Positions 60,701 through 64,000 of a DNA stretch of 64,000 nucleotides are shown here, in pieces. Under the pieces are notes generated by a model that made no database searches, was not told the origin of the DNA, and saw only the letters and a program-made list of their open reading frames with translations. A program made the position numbers and the translations under genes. Numbering within the stretch: position 1 is the stretch's first letter; every line of letters begins with the position of its first letter. The stretch is from Tieghemostelium lacteum (Eukaryota > Evosea > Eumycetozoa > Dictyosteliales > Raperosteliaceae), in assembly GCA_001606155.1 (NCBI GenBank), contig LODT01000004.1, positions 434,001 to 498,000 on the forward strand, given 5' to 3'.

Positions 60701-63700
60701 ATCAAAGGTCAATATATCTTTCCAGCAAGTGGATATGTCGATATCATATTGAAACAATATCCAAATCAAGATTTAACTATTTATAATCTAAATTTTGAAC
60801 ATCCTTTGGTAATATCAAATGATATACCTGTTTTCATTCAAACTGTAATACAACAAACAATGACTCTACATGAATTCAGAGTTGATTTCTATTTCAGAAA
60901 CATCAATAATGAAAAATGGACAAAATCAAGTCATGGAAGATTTGGATTACATTCACTTGATTACAATTTATCACAATTTGATATTGATCAACTGAAACAT
61001 GAATGTTCACTCACCAAATTGAACAAAACTGAAGTTTACAACAAACTTTCACTCCTTGGATTGCCTTATGGCTCTTCATTCCAAAAGGTAATTTCAGCTA
61101 ATATAGGTCCATCATCAGTTCTCAGTACACTTGATGTTTCCAATATTGATAAATCATTCGAGTTGAATGCAGTTACCATAGACACTGCTAACCATGGATA
61201 TAAAATAATATTAGATCCTCCTCAAGATATAGTAGTGGATAGTTTTCAAACAATCATATATTACCCATCCAATATCACATTAGATCAACCCGGAACTCTT
61301 CTTGTTTACAGTAAATGTATTGAGTTTGTTGGAAATAAGTCAAAGTTTACTATTGATATCATCAACCCTGTCAATGGAAGATCAATTATTCATATTGATT
61401 CTACAGAAACATCTATCACCAGAATCAAGCATATAACAACAAAAGGAAATATGAATATCAAATATCCATCAAAGGAAATCTTCACATATCATTGGCAACC
61501 CAAAGAATCAATTATTTTCAATCATTTAGATGAATGTTCAATTGGATCAAATCAAATATATTTGATAAAAATTCTTATATTCAATAACAATGAGAACCCT
61601 GATTTGAAATTGAATACAATTGTTGAAATGATTGAATCCCATTTGAAAGATAAATTAAATATACTCTATGATTTCACTATTATTAATTTGAATACAAACA
61701 AAGGTGAATCCAAACCACAGTTTGAAAATTATTCAAATAATATGAGAATAAGACATAGAACAATACAACATGGAATTGAATCATTTGATCCAAACAAAGA
61801 CTTCATTCCAATATCAAATTATGATCTGATTGTTATATCATCAACTTTGTTGGGTTTCTCAACACAACAATATTCTATTCTGCAACAAATTCACAATCTC
61901 TTGATACCAAAAGGTAGTTTAATGATTATGGATAACACTTCACAAGATAAACTTGAAGATCCTAAAGATAGCTCATTGCTATCACTTTTAACTGAAATTG
62001 GATTCACCAAACTAAATTTGAATATTTATCAAAAAGAATCAATATCTCATTCTAAAAACAATATAGAATTCAATAACATTATAATCATTCCTTCAACTAT
62101 ATCAATACCTGTTAATCAATCATTGAAAAAGACTATTGAAACAATTTTTTCAAACCAAAATTATCAAATCTTGAATTGTAATGATTTCTTAAATCTAGAA
62201 AATATCCCAAACAATGGATTGATTTTCTTTTATGGAATTGGAAATGAAATTAACAAAGACAATTATATTCAAATTTCAATGGATTTCATCAAAGTTTCAC
62301 AAAGTCTTCACAAATTGAAATCTCAATCAAAATTGATATTGTTAACTGAACATTCAAATGAGAAAGATATCAACAACAAGAGTTATTTAAATGGATCTTT
62401 GATTGGATGTTATAGATATTTGCAAAAAGAAGAATTTTGTGATATTTTTTCTATTAATATTGATAAAGAAACTTTGAAATCTTTAAATTTCAATTTGATA
62501 TCTAAACTCTTGGACCAAAATATAATTGGACTTGACAGAGAATTCAAAATCAGAAATGGAACAGTACTTGTTCAAAGATTACATCAAGATCAATTGAAAT
62601 CAAATTCATATGAATCTGATATCAATAATCTCTATTTACATTGTAATTCTAATCTTGAATTGACATGGTACCCAAAATTGAAAGAATTACCAAACAAACA
62701 CTATGAAATCAAAGTTATGGCATCTGGAATCAATTTCAAAGATAATATGTTTTATAGAGGATTGTTACCTCAGGATATGTACCCAAGAGATAGTGATATT
62801 TATAACCCTGCATTCGGATTAGAATGTTCTGGAATTGTAACAAGAATAGGGCCAGGATGTACTAAATTTAAAGTAGGCGATCGAGTTCTTTGTATTGCTC
62901 TAAATTCAATAGGCTCGCATGTTTTTGAACCTGAAAGTAATATGGCTCTAATCCCAGACAATATAAGTTTTACTGAATCAGCTTCTTTGGTAACTACATA
63001 TTTAACTTCTTACTTTTCTCTATTCTCTCTTGTGAGAATTAAAGAATTTGGTTCAATTCTCATTCATACTGCAAGTGGAGGTGTTGGTTTAACTACTTTA
63101 AATATTTTGAAATGGAAGAATTATAAAGGTAAAATATTTGTGAGTGTTGGGTCAGCTGAGAAAGAAAAATATTTAAGAGATAATTATGGTGATATGATCA
63201 CTGATTATTTCAATTCAAGAACACATTCATACTCATCACAAATCAAAGAGAGATATGGATCAGTTGATATCATTCTCAATACACTCTCTGGTGATTTTAT
63301 GTCAAGTAATTTCAATTGTCTCTCAAAAGTTGGAAGAATAATTGATCTTTCAGTCACCCAATTGATTGAAAATGAAACAATGGATCTTGGTCAACTTAAA
63401 TATTCAAAGTCTTTTATTTCATTTGAGTTATGGGTATATAATGAATGTATGCCTGGTCAATGTGCAAGAAAATTGGAATTATTTTTAGATAATATTTCAA
63501 ATGGAAATTTGAAAATGGTTCCTCTAAAAGAATTCCAAAGTAATCAAGTTAAAGAAGCTATTGAAACAATTGGTCAATCAAAACATATTGGAAAATTTGT
63601 TGTAAATTTTGAAAATATTGAAGAAGAAATCATTTCACCAATGAATCAACAATACAAAGTAAATCCATCATTATCACCTTTATCAAATCACAAGATCATC

Positions 63701-64000
63701 AAAGATCAATATCAATTGACAACAATTCAAGAAACACTTTTAATTACTGGTCAAACTGGAATTGTTATTCCAATTTTGAAATGGATTCTTCAAAGATCAT
63801 CAAATCTAAAGAATATTATCATTTTATCAAAATCAACAATGAAATGGGAAATTGAATTGATGATGAATTCAAACAAACAAATTCAATTCATTTTCAAACA
63901 ATGTGATGTTTCTGATAAAAATGAAATCAAAAGAAATATTGATTTGATTCAGAAACAATATGATAATATTTCAATCAAATCAGTAATTCATCTTGCATCA
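57788..64000 (+). CDS. Type I reducing polyketide synthase, cut at the window end, with one frame break
   Basis: This is a multidomain enzyme that builds polyketides from acyl-CoA units. KS spans residues 1-430, with Cys167 in DSACSSS and the histidines of EAHGTSTAAGDP and NIGHCEAAS. An AT domain follows, and its nucleophile serine codon (GHS) is split by the intron 59637-59697. DH has HIIKGQYIFP and GLPYGSSF. A methyltransferase-like region is at about 61.5-62.1 kb. ER has the cofactor loop HTASGGVGLTT at about 63.06 kb. KR begins with ETLLITGQTGIV and ends at the window edge in VIHLAS. The frame shifts by one between about 59068 and 59103, and the remaining 4.9 kb is intact in the new frame. 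This suggests a sequence error or a recent break. ACP and any release domain lie beyond the window. Confidence 0.88.

Overview
The window is about 64 kb of nuclear DNA from a dictyostelid social amoeba. The evidence is very AT-rich spacers with long A and T runs, short GT-AG introns, dense genes on both strands, and dictyostelid gene families. These families include ankyrin-like and F-box-like proteins, secreted beta-rich proteins, PLIP, C2GAP, VPS13 and multidomain polyketide synthases. Homopolymeric Asn and Gln tracts are modest, so a species other than D. discoideum (for example a Polysphondylium-type genome) is likely, but this was not tested.

Layout. 1-8.2 kb: a 5'-truncated ankyrin-like gene, a C2-RasGAP, a PTEN-like lipid phosphatase (PLIP), a small secreted Cys protein and an F-box/LRR-like protein. 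8.7-15.8 kb: two tandem secreted proteins of about 1,100 residues that share an intron of the same phase. 16.4-24.5 kb: proline-catabolic P5C dehydrogenase, a phosphatidylinositol transfer protein (PITP) and TAF2. 25.3-28.4 kb: a GPI-type IPT/TIG surface protein and an unassigned conserved-looking protein. 28.5-35.1 kb: two thioredoxin-like CxxC paralogues and two decayed copies. These surround a single-pass surface protein with a GPS-like juxtamembrane motif. 35.7-46.9 kb: a GOLGA7/ERF4-like membrane protein and VPS13. 47.2-56.9 kb: housekeeping genes, namely acetylornithine aminotransferase, mitochondrial NDP kinase, MGMT, a PAH-domain nuclear protein, MCM2 and FRA10AC1. 57.8 kb to the window end: a type I reducing polyketide synthase that leaves the window in its KR region and carries one frame break after the KS domain.

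The genes do not form one pathway. Three contribute to arginine/proline and nucleotide metabolism (argD, P5CDH, ndkM). Four act in nuclear processes (TAF2, MCM2, PAH protein, FRA10AC1). Four act in lipid or membrane signalling (C2GAP, PLIP, PITP, VPS13). The accessory part is the secreted and surface genes, the CxxC cluster and the PKS. Splice joints were checked by reading frame and by family similarity recalled from memory, not by database search. I saw no convincing tRNA, rRNA, CRISPR array, retroelement or DNA transposon.
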